Shown in pieces: positions 33,600 through 44,600 of a DNA stretch of 64,000 bases. The notes under the pieces were generated by a model, which did not search any database, was not told the origin of the DNA, and saw only the letters and a program-made list of their open reading frames with translations. This DNA is from Isochrysis galbana (taxonomy: Eukaryota > Haptophyta > Isochrysidales > Isochrysidaceae). Location of the stretch: the NCBI GenBank assembly GCA_018136815.1, contig CM030944.1, positions 1,488,456-1,552,455 on the forward strand, read 5' to 3'. Each line of letters starts with the position of its first letter. Positions within the stretch are counted from its first letter, which is position 1. Position numbers and translations under genes: made by a program.

Positions 33600-34913
33600 A
33601 TGGAGCGCGCCGCCGCGGCTCCCCTCTCATTCGGTCCCCCCACCGAGGGCGGCCCCCATGCCCCCACGGACCAGTCGCTGGCGAAGCGGCCGCGTCCACC
33701 GTCGGAGGCCGAGCAGGTGCGTGCGACCCCGGTCGCACCACACGGCCCGTGGCCCCGGCCACACCACTCACAGCAGCCATGCTGGCCCCCATCTTGGGGG
33801 ACAGCAGGCTGCAGGACACACAGCAAGAGTACCAGACAGGCAGGGCCTGCGCTCCATTGGGCATGCCTTATGGCAGAGGCCCCACTCACCCCGGCAAGGG
33901 TCGCGCCGCCTCGGCGGAGCGACCCGCGGCCTGGTGGCCCTTATGGGCACAAATACATGACATGCAACATAGCGATACAAATCAACAACTCAAGAAGGCT
34001 CCACCGAATGGACCAGCTGGCCCCACCCCTCAGCCGGAGGAGAACCACAACTCCCACATCTCCCAGCACATGCACGCTCCGAGACGATGATCAACTGACT
34101 CCCGCCCCACCCGGGCCCTACGCACAGGAACAAGAATCAGACGTAGAAGACCAACAAGTTGACTCAGACGCACTCTACGAACTCGCATTCCACCAAACGG
34201 GTGACCTGGTCCTCCTTGACACGACGGTCTACGCGGCCATCGTCGAACTCCTGCTCGAGCTTGAGGGCGTCGACCCTGAGCCAGACTTCTGGGCCCGCTC
34301 CTCGCGGGGCCCATGGCACATCGCGGTCAACGAAGACTGCGTGCAACAATTCCAAGCCCGCTACGGCCTCCAAACCACCATTCGCGTTCACCAAACGGAT
34401 ATCGAAGTACAAATCAAGATCGACTCCATTGAGGATAAGATCAACAAGAAGGGAACCTCGTCGCGCAAGGCGCTGTACGAAGCCCTCCAGGACGTGGCGG
34501 CCCACTTCGTGGTGGAAGCCGAAGGCCTAGCGCAAGCATCCAAGATCACGCTGAGCGCCATTGTCAAGGCCGTTGAAAAAGAAGGACTCACATTCCTTAA
34601 AGGGAACCGCGAACGAATGAAACTAGAAGGTGAGTCGGGCACGTTTGTGTCCAAGGTGGCTCACTCAACGCGCTGGCACTTGTACGTTGCGGCGACCCAA
34701 GGGTCGTTCCTCACGAGCAACTTTCCGCGCAAGCTCCTTCTCAACAGATCCGCAAAGCGGAATTCCGAGACTCATGGGGCGCCGTGGTCGTCCACGCGCG
34801 ACAAATACTGGACAAGTCGTCGGAACGTCCACCACCCGGCCCCGGAGAGGAGTCCAGACCAAAAGGAGTGGAGCCCCATCAGGAGTCGGGAGAAACAAAA
34901 CGGGAAGAGGTGA
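33600..34913 (+). CDS. LINE ORF1-like frame
   Basis: About 437 residues from ATG 33600. The N terminus is Pro/Arg-rich (SLAKRPRPPSEAEQVRATP, HGPWPRPHHSQQPCWPP) and is shared with 47764 and 39531. Residues ~200-390 form a plausible globular domain (DLVLLDTTVYAAIVELLLEL, PWHIAVNEDCVQQFQARYG, SKITLSAIVKAVEKEGLTF), perhaps the RNA-binding ORF1 product. The last ~45 residues run out of frame relative to the downstream coding region, suggesting a shift near 34780-34900. Confidence 0.6.
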   Translation: MERAAAAPLSFGPPTEGGPHAPTDQSLAKRPRPPSEAEQVRATPVAPHGPWPRPHHSQQPCWPPSWGTAGCRTHSKSTRQAGPALHWACLMAEAPLTPARVAPPRRSDPRPGGPYGHKYMTCNIAIQINNSRRLHRMDQLAPPLSRRRTTTPTSPSTCTLRDDDQLTPAPPGPYAQEQESDVEDQQVDSDALYELAFHQTGDLVLLDTTVYAAIVELLLELEGVDPEPDFWARSSRGPWHIAVNEDCVQQFQARYGLQTTIRVHQTDIEVQIKIDSIEDKINKKGTSSRKALYEALQDVAAHFVVEAEGLAQASKITLSAIVKAVEKEGLTFLKGNRERMKLEGESGTFVSKVAHSTRWHLYVAATQGSFLTSNFPRKLLLNRSAKRNSETHGAPWSSTRDKYWTSRRNVHHPAPERSPDQKEWSPIRSREKQNGKR

Positions 34914-35884
34914 GAGTCTCAGAAGACGATAAATACATCAAAAAACTCAACAATATATGGATTCACACAGACACCGACTATCTCGGGGAGGCCTCCAGCA
35001 ACGGTGACGTAGCGAGCGCCGAGGAAACACGACGCTACTACCCCCCGGCACGATGGGAGAATGGATATAAAGGACCCAAGCACTTGGAATACCCACTGGC
35101 CGACGAGTACGCCATACAAAAAGGAAGAATTGCGCTCGATGCGATCACGGTCTCCGACATCACAAAAGCCGAGCTCAAGGCAGCACGGCGCAACGACCCT
35201 CAAGCGACCAGAACAGCATGGGAGAAACGCCTAGACATCTCGAAAGAGGACTGGAAACACATAGCCAGGCTGTACACCCTGCCGTTGCTAAAACACACGG
35301 ACAAGCACCCTCACTTCAAACACATTACCCACAGGAGAATAGGTACCAGAAACAGATTCTCGACAAGCACAACGAACAAATGCAGGATGTGCAACCGATA
35401 TCAAGAGGACTCATGCCACCTAGCGTGGTGCCCGGCGACAAAAAAAATCTTCGACACCATAGACGCGATTGCCAACTACACCCCGGAACAGAACAGGACC
35501 CGCAAGCAGAAAACTAAAGACAGATTGTTCGCATACCCAAACGCGAACACCCCTGACAGTTTGAAAACCCTCTACATAATAGCCTGGAAGTACATAATAA
35601 GGGACTTCTACAGGGTGGAATTCGAATCATATGAATATCACTACATACCTGGTTTAGAATCCACGCTAATAAGATTCACTACCCTGGTGAGGGGCCGTAC
35701 CCCGTCGAACACTTACCGTCCAATGCGCACTCGCACGGCGGCCCAGGGTAGAAAACCTAAAATTAAAGAACCAGCGGAGCTCAGCACCCCTATATTTACA
35801 GAAGACGCCAAAGGAAGACTAAAGATAAGCGACAACCTCGGCCTAGTGGCGAAAGCGATCGGCCTTGCCGAGAGGCTCGAATAA
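34784..35884 (+). CDS. LINE C-terminal domain (post-RT zinc-binding region)
   Basis: The frame aligns residue for residue with 48780-49932. Blocks are SEDDKYIKKLNNIWIHTDTD, PLADEYAIQKGRIALDAITV, HFKHITHRRIGTRNRF, then the zinc motif CRMCNRYQEDSCHLAWCP (C-x2-C-x7-C-H-x3-C), DSLKTLYIIAWKYIIRDFYR and a basic tail RTAAQGRKPKIKEP. A cysteine-histidine knuckle beyond the RT domain is usual in LINE polyproteins. No RT motif is present upstream. Confidence 0.75.
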   Translation: MVVHARQILDKSSERPPPGPGEESRPKGVEPHQESGETKREEVRVSEDDKYIKKLNNIWIHTDTDYLGEASSNGDVASAEETRRYYPPARWENGYKGPKHLEYPLADEYAIQKGRIALDAITVSDITKAELKAARRNDPQATRTAWEKRLDISKEDWKHIARLYTLPLLKHTDKHPHFKHITHRRIGTRNRFSTSTTNKCRMCNRYQEDSCHLAWCPATKKIFDTIDAIANYTPEQNRTRKQKTKDRLFAYPNANTPDSLKTLYIIAWKYIIRDFYRVEFESYEYHYIPGLESTLIRFTTLVRGRTPSNTYRPMRTRTAAQGRKPKIKEPAELSTPIFTEDAKGRLKISDNLGLVAKAIGLAERLE

Positions 35885-36239
35885 GCGCCTAAGTCGAGAC
35901 ACATCCCCTCCCCCCCGTTTCAAGAGAACGCTCACGTAAAGGAGCACTCCACGAGAGAGTGATACCCCATTAACAACACAAAACCCTCACAACATCAATC
36001 AGCAAGAAACGGGCCACATAGAGGCACAGGAGGAAGGCGAGAAAAGTCCACTGTGGGCCGGTGCACCCCGCCCGCCCCAGCCCCCCCACAACCTGGGCCC
36101 CTATGTAGAGCACGAGGGGAGTTGCCGCAAGGCGGGAAGTGAGGGAGAGGAAGGGATCTGGGCGTGGCTACAATAGCTAACCCAGTAGCCGCACGCGTGG
36201 CGCGAATATTAAAAGGTTTTTTTTTTCTCCCTGCGGCGC

Positions 36240-36650
36240 GTCGCCATGCGGCGCGCCACGGCCTGCTCTCAGAGGTCCTTTGGGGGCATCCTGAGGGCCA
36301 GCCAGGGCAGCTCAGCAGCTCAGGGGGCAGTGGAGGCTGGGGCTCAGCCCCTGGCCCCCCGCCTGCCTCTCCCACGCTTGCCTCGCTGGCCCTGGGTGCG
36401 GCCCAGAGGCCCCTGTCTGCCTGGCGACCAGGGATGGGGGGGGGAGTCAGTACGAGAGCAGGCCCAATCGGGCCAGGGAGTGCGGCTCGCGACCCGCGCC
36501 CACTGGGGGTCTGGGTGGTTGTGTTGAGTGCCCTACTCATGCCAAAACGCAGAGCATGGGGGTGACCGACAGGCCCCCCGGAGGGGAATTGGTGCTTGAG
36601 AGGGGGGACGCGAGGCGCCCCCCCATGCTGAACTAAGTATAAACTTAGTT
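36240..36650 (-). mobile_element. Family B short retroelement, interrupted by LINE copy 1
   Basis: The minus strand starts with the perfect 8-bp-stem hairpin AACTAAGTTTATACTTAGTT (36650-36631), then CAGCATGGGGGGGCGCCTCG, the head also seen at 60950-61158. The body (CCTCCACTGCC, GGCATGGCGAC) resembles 15480-15640 of the family A element at 15 kb, so A and B are related in the body. LINE copy 1 inserted at CTCCCTGCGGCGC, so the rest of B continues left of 33577 (to ~33410). The outer boundary is uncertain. Confidence 0.6.
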
Positions 36651-37028
36651 GAGCCTGCGACAGCTCCATGGGTACTGGGGGGCGCCCTCGGCGGGGGACC
36701 CGACGGAGAGGTGGGGAGCGGCGGCGCGCTCCATGGCAACCAACTACAAATAAGTTAGTTCGATGGTTGGGATTGGGAGTACTGGTGTGTTGGAGGCCTT
36801 GCTGTGGCTGTTGTGTGGCCAGGCCGGGTGTGGCCGTTTGCGATCGTTGCGGGGCGCGGGGCCGCCATGGCTCGTGGGGCCACCTGAGTGCGGTGGAGGC
36901 CCCATCGCGAGGGCGCTTCGGTGGCTCGGCGTCGGCCATAGACCGATCATCCGGCGCGACGTGGGGGATGGTAGGAGAGGAGAGGGGAGCAGCGCGCGCT
37001 CTATGACCCTATCGCTTTAACGATAGTT
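36651..37028 (-). mobile_element. Two stacked LINE 5'-end fragments
   Basis: Minus-strand reading from 37028: leader AACTATCGTTAAAGCGATAG, then GGTCATAGAGCGCGC, a diverged version of the LINE start. Its body (PAPRNDRKRPHPAWPHNSH) runs to ~36765. There a second, younger LINE 5' end begins (leader 36760-36738, GCCATGGAGCGCGCC), which continues to ATGGAGCTGTCGCAGGC at 36651, where the family B element is inserted. Old, truncated copies. Confidence 0.65.
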
Positions 37029-37072
37029 GAGATTGCACCCACACAACACATACATTCGGAACAATAGCATGT

Positions 37073-38659
37073 TCATTCAAAAAATCTCCAGTTTGGACCT
37101 ACAAAAAGTCCAAGTACAATTTCCTCTGGCAGCCCAGCCAAATATGGGTTGTCCTTGCCGCCAGTATCAAGCCATAGCAAGCGACATGCAAAATGTTGGC
37201 CGCTCCCTCTCTCCGACGGCTCATGGGCTGCATGGTCAATGCAAATAACTTGTGCAAGGAGCCATGCTCGCCCGCCGCTTGCGCGCCTGCATTGTATCTC
37301 GATCATCTCTCCTTCCGATGGCGGTCGAGGCATCGTGTCTTTGGAACAACGTAATCCACCCCCGACAATCACCTCAACAGCCTCCTCCATGAAGGCGATC
37401 GGCTCAGATGAGGCAAGCGCGTCTCGTATTCCCTCTACAGTGTGCTCCGGATTGTGATCAGCATGTTGCTCTTTTCCCAATGGTGATAGAATCGAAACCG
37501 TGCAGCGTGCGCCTAAGCCTTGCGAACGATGCAGCCGGAGTCCGATTTCCTCAAGAATATCGGCCTCGAAAGGCCGCGCTGATATCAGACAAAATGTAGC
37601 CGTCGGTAGTGCTAGGGCGAGAGGCTGCAGGAGCAGGTTGAGATAATTGGCATGAGGTATTCGTTGATTTCGCCCCCATGGAAGCGAGGCAACGACTATC
37701 CGAACCGATTGGATGGCTTCGTCCGGGGGGGGACCCTGCGTGCAGTCAAGCTGTACAACACAGGCCGTAAGACGACCATTCATATGCACGCTCTGCTGAC
37801 CATGCCACAGCGGTTGAACCTCTGAGCCAATGCCATGGCCGCTTGCTCTTTGCCCATTGACACGAGAGACCTCTACGCCGGATCCAAGCGGATCAGCCGC
37901 AGAAAACGACCTCACAGCGTCACAATCCGCGATGTAATCTAAATTTTCTGCTGCTCCATCTATCGCCTTTGGGTTGATATCAAATCCAACAGCATTCAGC
38001 CCTGAAAGCAACGCGGCAAAGAGAAGCGTACCCGAGCCACAGCATGGGTCAAGCATGGCGCCGCCATCTAAAGATCCTCCGGAGCGAACGTGTTGGGCGC
38101 ATGCCAGTGAAACAGCTAGGCGTGCAAGCTGTAGATCTGTAGCTGCTGAAAACGAATAGGGGCGCAAACGCCAGGCGTCGTAGGCCCCGCTGCGTTGCGC
38201 TGCTAGCGCTCGAAATCCCTCAAGTCGGCGGGTGAGGTACCACAAACGCGGTGTTCTAAGCAGGATGAGTCGCTCAGAAGGGCGCAGAGATGGAGGGCTG
38301 GGCATGGCTGCTGCGACCGCACACAAAATGTCCGACCCTGAAGTAGTGCCGCCGTGCACTCTGGCCTCGTAGTCGTGCAGCGGTGCCGCCAGCCTGGGTG
38401 CGACAGATATGTACTGCAGGCCCCACTGCGGTGGCACCTCTCTGAGCTCGGCCGCAGCGGAGAGGAGACCCTGCAGGCTCGTTCTCCGCAACAGTGGCTC
38501 GAGTAGTTCTCTGGAGCCATCGAGGCAAGAGTTCTCGTCTCCGCGCCTGAGCTTCCACAGCCCTGGCGCGAGCGCAGTGGCACCCCGCCATTCAAGCGCC
38601 CACGCCTCGAGACGGCTGTAACGCGATGGGTCAGCAGAAAGCGAGAGGAGCCGAACCAT
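37073..38659 (-). CDS. THUMP-type RNA (guanine-N2) methyltransferase
   Basis: From ATG 38659 the frame gives 528 residues; it stays open to 38707 without an ATG, so a short upstream exon is possible. An N-terminal region (~1-180) with PRLWYLTRRLEGF and RPYSFSAATDLQLARLAVSL precedes a Rossmann methyltransferase. Motif I is MLDPCCGSGTLLFAALLSG, followed by AVGFDINPKAIDGAAENL, and motif IV is VVASLPWGRNQR, in the position of the D-x-P-[YF]-G motif of the Trm11/Trm14/THUMPD/RlmL group. These enzymes methylate N2 of guanine in tRNA or rRNA using S-adenosylmethionine. The C-terminal ~120 residues are extra, with ALPTATFCLISARP then a domain I do not recognise. The leading D in motif IV is replaced by S-L, so the exact substrate class is uncertain. 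Confidence 0.8.
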   Translation of the reverse strand: MVRLLSLSADPSRYSRLEAWALEWRGATALAPGLWKLRRGDENSCLDGSRELLEPLLRRTSLQGLLSAAAELREVPPQWGLQYISVAPRLAAPLHDYEARVHGGTTSGSDILCAVAAAMPSPPSLRPSERLILLRTPRLWYLTRRLEGFRALAAQRSGAYDAWRLRPYSFSAATDLQLARLAVSLACAQHVRSGGSLDGGAMLDPCCGSGTLLFAALLSGLNAVGFDINPKAIDGAAENLDYIADCDAVRSFSAADPLGSGVEVSRVNGQRASGHGIGSEVQPLWHGQQSVHMNGRLTACVVQLDCTQGPPPDEAIQSVRIVVASLPWGRNQRIPHANYLNLLLQPLALALPTATFCLISARPFEADILEEIGLRLHRSQGLGARCTVSILSPLGKEQHADHNPEHTVEGIRDALASSEPIAFMEEAVEVIVGGGLRCSKDTMPRPPSEGEMIEIQCRRASGGRAWLLAQVICIDHAAHEPSERGSGQHFACRLLWLDTGGKDNPYLAGLPEEIVLGLFVGPNWRFFE

Positions 38660-39507
38660 CGCGCGAGCAGGGCTAAGAGTGAAGTTTCCACGGCAAGGCC
38701 TTGCCACCGGACTCCCCCCCCCCCCCTCCCGCTCCTCTTCCCGGCCCCTGCTCCCCTTCCGCGCCCCGCCCTGCCCAGCGTGCCTGCGTCCGCCCCCTCG
38801 GCTCGACCGTCCGCCGCGCCGTGGGCGTCGGAGCGACGCGCTGCCGACGGCACTCCAAGGCCACGCCCACAGCCGTACATATGTAGCATATGTATAGTAG
38901 CATATGTATATGTTCTAAAATTATATGTTATCCCCAAGGAGCCAACGCCCTAGGCACCTGTTCCGGTGAATCGGTGCTCCGGCATTAAGGAGTTCAAGTA
39001 CTGATCCATGCACATAGCCGCAGCCTTTACTTACTGCTTCAGAGCTACTGTTAGCAGAGCGAGCTACGCGGAAGGTGCGAGCCGAGAGCATTCGAGCCAA
39101 GACGACGTTCCAGGAGCCGAGAGAGAGGTGAAGATGAAGACTTATCATATTGTCACTTTTTATTGGATGTGAATGGTAAATGGGAGGTTGCAGGCAAGGG
39201 AGCGACTAGAGGGCGTGAGATCGAAAGAGAATAAGAAGCCGAAGACAGCCTCGTGGTCTTCTAGTAAGAGCAATGCGAACCAGTGAGATATGGCCCGGAT
39301 TGCTTGAAGCTTGAAGAGCCCCCCCCCCCCCCCCCGCTCACAGGTATAGAGAGAGAGAGAGGCGCTGCTTTGGGGGGGGGGGGGAGGCCCAGGGGAGGGG
39401 GCGGGAGGGGGGGGCGCGGGAACGATGTACGATGTGGGGCCAGGTAAGAGTTTCGCGAAACTCACTGCGAAACTTGGAACTTGGGTCACTTTTTTGGCCG
39501 TGAAACC
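38660..39507. other. Intergenic
   Basis: Poly-C near 38716-38727 lies upstream of the methyltransferase. GCATATGTATA repeats occur near 38875-38910. 38922-38960 (ATATGTTA-CCCC-AGGAGCCAACGCCC) recurs at 55050. G-rich tracts lie at 39318-39420. No gene is supported. Confidence 0.5.
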
Positions 39508-39940
39508 AACTAACTTTATAGTCAGTTGCCATGGAGCGCGCTGGCGCGCCTCCCGCCTCCCCTCTCCTTCAGGCACCCCGCCGCGGGCAACTCCCCAGAG
39601 CCCATGGAGCGGTCGCAGGCGAAGCGACCGCGTCTTCCATCCTCCATCAGAGGCCGAGCAAGTGAGCGCGACTCTCATCGCGCAACACGGCCTGTGGCCC
39701 CGGCCACGGCCACACAACCCACAGCCCACAGCAGCCATGCTTGCTCCCCCCATGCCCATGGTGGGCAGTAGCAGCAGGCTGGAGACCACACCGGACACAC
39801 ACCAGACAAGAAGCAAGACTCATCCACTGGGCATGCGTGCGGCATGCCTCATGGCAAAGGCCTCTCTCCTCTCTCACCCTGGCACAAGCCGCGCTGCCCA
39901 GGCGGCGCGGCCCAAAGCCGGGTGGCGTGATATCGGAAGG
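39508..39940 (+). mobile_element. LINE 5'-end fragment
   Basis: Leader AACTAACTTTATAGTCAGTT (39508-39527) is followed by GCC and ATGGAGCGCGCTGG. The body is collinear with the first ~400 bp of the copy at 47764, including CACACCGGACACACACCAGA and GGGCATGC. Homology stops near 39940 with no LINE 3' end, so only the 5' part remains, and the reading frame is degraded. Confidence 0.75.
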
Positions 39941-39949
39941 AGAAATGTC

Positions 39950-40258
39950 GCATCCAGAGTATTTTATATACTCTAGGCGGATGCGGTGCTGCGGTGCTTC
40001 TATCAATGTGTAGTGTGTGAGAAAAATTGAGTGAGTTTTGTTTTCGCCAATGATCTCATGGAGCTCGATGACAACTTCATCTCCGAGCTCATAGGACATC
40101 TCGCTCAGATGTGGCCCGGGTCCAGCTTCCGCCGCGACGTAAGCGGTCGCCACTTGCTTCCCACCGCCACCGCGTTCGGCCACGGCCTCTGCTCCTCTGG
40201 GAGGAGCGGGAGGTCCTTGAAGGTCTTGGGGGGGCTTTATGAGTGGCTGCTCCGCCAT
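39950..40258 (-). CDS. Hypothetical exon
   Basis: A minus-strand frame from ATG 40258 reads MAEQPLIKPPQDLQGPPAPP, then SEMSYELGDEVVIELHEIIG and FLTHYTLIEAPQHRIRLEYI, before running into the LINE fragment. Composition looks coding, but there is no family match and no clear splice partner. The opposite strand is also open. Confidence 0.25.
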
Positions 40259-40799
40259 GGGAGCGACGTGCCGACGCTTACTTCAGGTAAGGCACACTTT
40301 CCTATGAGAATTCCTCCTCTTCCTCGCCGTCTTTCATTGGGGAGGTGATGTGGTTCGAGTTATGACGACGTAATTCTGTGTTTTTATCAATGTAACATAA
40401 TGGCTTTTTCTCCTCGCCACACCCAACACCCCGCCCCCCCTCCGCCAGCAAGAAAATGTCTGCCAGCCGGAAGGCCGCGGACTCAGGGACATTCGGGAAA
40501 AATATGGCCACCTCTTTCCTAGCGTAACGCGCCCCTTATCTACTTTACCAGGGGGGTCCTCCATTCTCTCGCTTCTAAAAAGTAAAAAACGAAGCAGCCA
40601 TTTGCGCATGCTGCGCCCCCGGCAGTAAAGAGTTAAGGGGGCCCCATCCCCATCTCATCCCGTGCAGTGTGCAGCAGCGCAGCAGCTCCATATCGCCCTG
40701 GCACCATCTCGGATCTCGGTGACCAGGGCGGCCGAGATGAGGGAGAGCGACGCCGTCGCTCGCGCTCTCTCCGGAACAGAACCGGGTAAGATTCCTCTT

Positions 40800-41035
40800 A
40801 CAATCCCTCACATCACTATCGAACGCGCACTCACAGTAATACGTAGAGAACTAACATAAACAAGACGTGCGCGTGGAGCGTGGAGGTGGAGGGTGAGGGT
40901 GAAGAGAAGAAGAAAGAGAAAAAGAAGAGAGGGGGGCCCGTTGCCTCTCCTCACGTGAAGAGAAGACCCACCGGACTTAGAAGGTAAAGAAATGACAGGA
41001 GGGGGGACGGGGACGGAGGGCCATCTGTAACAAGG
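40800..41035 (+). repeat. Family A body, headless copy
   Basis: It matches 28500-28715: TCACAGTAATACGTAGA-AACTAAC, GGCCCGTTGCCTCTC, CTCACGTGAAGAGA, GGACTTAGAAGGTAAA, CATCTGTAACA. No hairpin head is attached at its 5' side. Confidence 0.7.
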
Positions 41036-41079
41036 GTCAGAGACGATTGCGGCTTATCACGACGGGCCTATCTATGGCG

Positions 41080-41240
41080 TGCGTTCCTGACCCAGCCCTT
41101 AGGGAGATTTTGGGCAAATTTGGCAAGGCCCCTCTGCCCGCCAAGTGGCGAGGCAGGGGGGCGCGCGGGTCGCCACCCCCCATGAGGGCGGGCCAGGAGC
41201 GAGCCCAATTCCATGCGAATTGTGTATAAAAACTTAGTCG
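41080..41240 (-). mobile_element. Degenerate hairpin-headed short element
   Basis: Read on the minus strand it starts GACTAAGTTTTTATACACAA then TTCGCATGGAATTGGGC, the same layout of leader followed by an ATG a few bases on, but the stem no longer pairs well. The GC-rich body resembles neither family A nor B closely. Confidence 0.4.
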
Positions 41241-41623
41241 TAGTTTGAAATCGGGATATCAAGCGACGCATTAGTACAATGATACCGGACACGCCATCGC
41301 AAGTCCACAAGCCACAAGCAAGCAGAAGCACGCGACATGATGCAAGTTTCTAGTTCTGGATGGCAAGCGACATGTGCAATGGTCCATGGCGACACCTTGG
41401 CGACCACCACAAGCAACTATAAGAACAAGAGAAAGATGGATGCCTCAAGAGACCCAAAGACGAGCTAACATCGAGATGCTTCAGCAATCGCCAAGAGTAA
41501 GATGGAAGCGCCGCAAGAGTGGCAAGACCGAATATCACCTTCGACTCTTGCCTCAATGGCTTGGTATACAAGGTGAAACAGCCCAACAACCCAACATCAG
41601 CATAGTATTTCGCTAGGTTATCA

Positions 41624-44600
41624 CTACGAGGCCGTCCTACCAGCATCGAAAACGTGCATAAGCTGATCGAGAAGCTCTTGCTGAGTAGCTTGAGCGCTGC
41701 TGCCTCCCGCAGACATTCCCGGACCTCCTGAAGCAATTGCGGGCCGTGCATCCGTGCGGTCGGCGGCACTGCTGCCCATTAAGTTGGATGCGCCGCAAAC
41801 ATTTCCGGCGTCATGGCAGAAACCTGGGCCACCAAAGCCACTGGGAGTGCCTCCTCCAAGAAAGCCGCAACCGCCACAACTTCCTCCAAAGGCGCTACTA
41901 TGGCCAAGACTTGCGCCAACGCCACCGGCCCGGCCTAGGGGAGCACCACCGCAGAGGGGCGCACCACCATCGCAACCATATCCCCCGCCATTAGAAGCAC
42001 GGCAATTGGGACCACTTGCGCCTTGACTGCCCCCCATGAATCCACATCCAGCCATGTTTCCCATACCACCGCAACCACAACCGGAGCCAACACCGCCACC
42101 CATCCCAGCTCCGACACTGCCGCCCAGTCCAGCACCGATCGTACCACCGCACACACCGCTGCCGATTCCGGGACCCATGCCAGTACCCAACATGCCTGGC
42201 ATTCCTGTGCTCAAGCCACACATGCCACTAGACATGCCGCCGGCACCACACATCCCACCACCAAAAAGAGGGCTAGCGCCCTGATGCCCGCCAAGACCGC
42301 CGCCGCCATGGCCGCCACTAACGGGTGTACCGACAACAAGTCCAGTAGCGTCACTAGGACTTCCGCCATAAAACCCAAGCCCGCCTCCACCCCTCGTACC
42401 TCCGCCGGGTCCGCTGCCCGGACCGCCGGAAAGCAGTCCCGTACCTTGTACAAAGCCGTGCGCTCCAGCCGCACGGCTAAGAACGGGACCAGCGCTCGTG
42501 CTCATCGGCCCGCATGTGTTCCCGCCATTGATTTGTGCATCCGTCCCGGGCCCTCCTCCACGACGAGGATCAGCACTGCAACGCGGGTCGCGTACGATTG
42601 CTCCGGCCGCGCATCGTGGTTCGCTTGCCGTGGTAGAGCTCGTCTGAGGTGCACTTGGCTGGTCGGGCGCTTGCCTCTGCCGGGGGTCTTGCGGTGGTTG
42701 AAATTGAAAAGGTTGTTGCTGAGTATGTGCTGGGCCCATTGGCAAGCCAAGCGGTTGAATCCCCGGCTGTGACAGGGCCATTTGAGGTGGTGGTACTGTT
42801 GGGTTCTTTTGATATGACGAAGGCATCAAAGCCGAGGCCGATGCAAGAAGGTCACTCGCATTTGGCATCTCAGGACGTCGACCCACTGGGGTCCAGGCAG
42901 ATGGACTGCCAAAACGTCCTCGACCGCGGACTTGCCCGCCCACTCCACGGAAACCTTTGCCGACACGGCTCATTTCACTTGCATACGGCACTGAAGGCGG
43001 TCCTTTCTCATGCGTAGCGGTGGAAACAGAAGAGTTGGCGCTGCCACAGCAGCCTGCCGCCGCCTTTGCGAGAAGGCCACGGACCGCATCAAAATCGACC
43101 GATGGTGCGACTGCAGATGGCGGGGGCGGAAGTTGTGAAATCGGCGGCTGCCGTGGCACTGGCGGCCTTGGTGGCGCAGTAGCACTAGAGACTGGCATGA
43201 GATTGTAGAACTCGCTGTGCACCCGCGGAACACGAGGCGCTGGTGCAGCTGTCAAATGAGAGTTTCCGAGAGATGCTGCAGCAGCTGTCAAAGGAGTGCT
43301 TTCGAAGGATGGAAGAGAAGATGCAGGGGACGTTGCTGACGCTGGCGACGATGCGGTTTGCGGGGGCACTGAGGCTGTCGATGAATATGCAGAGGGCAAC
43401 GCAAGGTTTGGAAAAGCGGCTGCATGCATCTCCAGATGCCGCGCTGGCGAATTTGAGGAAGACTCGGCAACGTTGCGCTCGATGGCGAGCTCGCTTGCGG
43501 TCTTGCGTCTAATGCGGTAGCCCCCGCCTCCTGCACCAGTAGAACTACCACCCCCGGTGCCACTCTTACTTTTGGGTGACCTTGCGGCTGCCTTACCTGC
43601 ATCACAACCGCTCGAATACGTCTTCCCACCGCCCTTTGCTGCGCCATTACTGGTGGTACGGCGTGGTGCAAAGCTAGCAGCAGCCGCTGTTGCCCTACCG
43701 CCACAACGTATCCCATCAATGTCCTCTTCCAGATCTTCCTCCGGATCGCTTGGAGAAGCGTCGCTGCCATCGCTCCCAGCATTGTCTCCCCAATCCCCGA
43801 ATTCGTCTTCACTCCCCGGTGCGGAGGTATCACTTTTGACCGGGAAAGCGACGGAATCAGCATCGACGGGCGCACGCCCGCTGCTGACACCGGCGCGACT
43901 ACCTTTCAACACGGATGACCCATTGCCAGAGCTCGGAGTCGCACTGGCCATCGCAGCCATCCGTTCTGCTCGGGCTGCCATGGCTACTGTCATCTTGCCC
44001 GTTCCGCCACTACTGGTGACGCCAGTACGGACGTTCGCCGATGATGGCCGGCCTAGCGCTGTCAGACCCGCTGGAGGCTTTGGTGTCCCATTGCCACCAC
44101 TCGTAGCCGCTGCAGCGGCAGCGCGCACCTCGGTCTCCTCCTTGGTCGGTCGGCCTCTAGGCCGCTTTCCGTGAGCGTCTCCATGCTTTGTCAGACGCCG
44201 CTTCATTTTTCCAAGGGCAACCTCATCGTCGCTGCTTTCATCGCTGTCTTCCTCCCGGCCATGCCTTTGGTTTTTGCGCATTCGTGCCGCCTGCTTAAGG
44301 TCCCGAGCACCATGCTGCTCCTCCTTGCGAGTCCTGCCAAGCCCACGCTTGCTAGGTGGAACATAGGGGTCGCTCTCTTGCTCACTCCGTGCGCGCGCCC
44401 GCTCCCTCGCTGCTTTTTCGCGCTCGCTTTTCTCTCGCCAGGCGGCACGATCGGCATCTACCTTTTGACGCCACACCCTTTCACGCTCTGCGCGCTCCTT
44501 TGCCGCCTGTTCCAGAGCCTTTCGTTGCGCCTCCTTTGCCGCATCGTCTTCTTTATCGCCTTGATATTTGATGGTTGCCGATCTCGCGCGCGCGTCTTGG

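Larger units (their letters stand above)
33577..36225 (+). mobile_element. LINE (non-LTR retrotransposon) copy 1, complete-ended, internally deleted
   Basis: TCTCCCTGCGGCGC occurs at 33563-33576 and 36226-36239, flanking the insert. The 5' end is the hairpin AACTAAGTTTATACTTGGTT (33577-33596), with ATG 4 bp later. The 3' UTR shares GAGTTGCCGCAAGGCGGG and the tail AAAAGGTTTTTTT with copy 2. Coding content is an ORF1-like N-terminal region and the extreme C terminus after the reverse transcriptase; endonuclease and RT themselves are absent. It is therefore a non-autonomous derivative that still transposed with both ends. It sits inside a family B element. Confidence 0.88.

Noticed and set aside
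35995-36939. 314-residue minus-strand host gene
   Set aside because: It reads across two LINE 5' ends and a family B element, so it is a fortuitous fusion of repeat frames.
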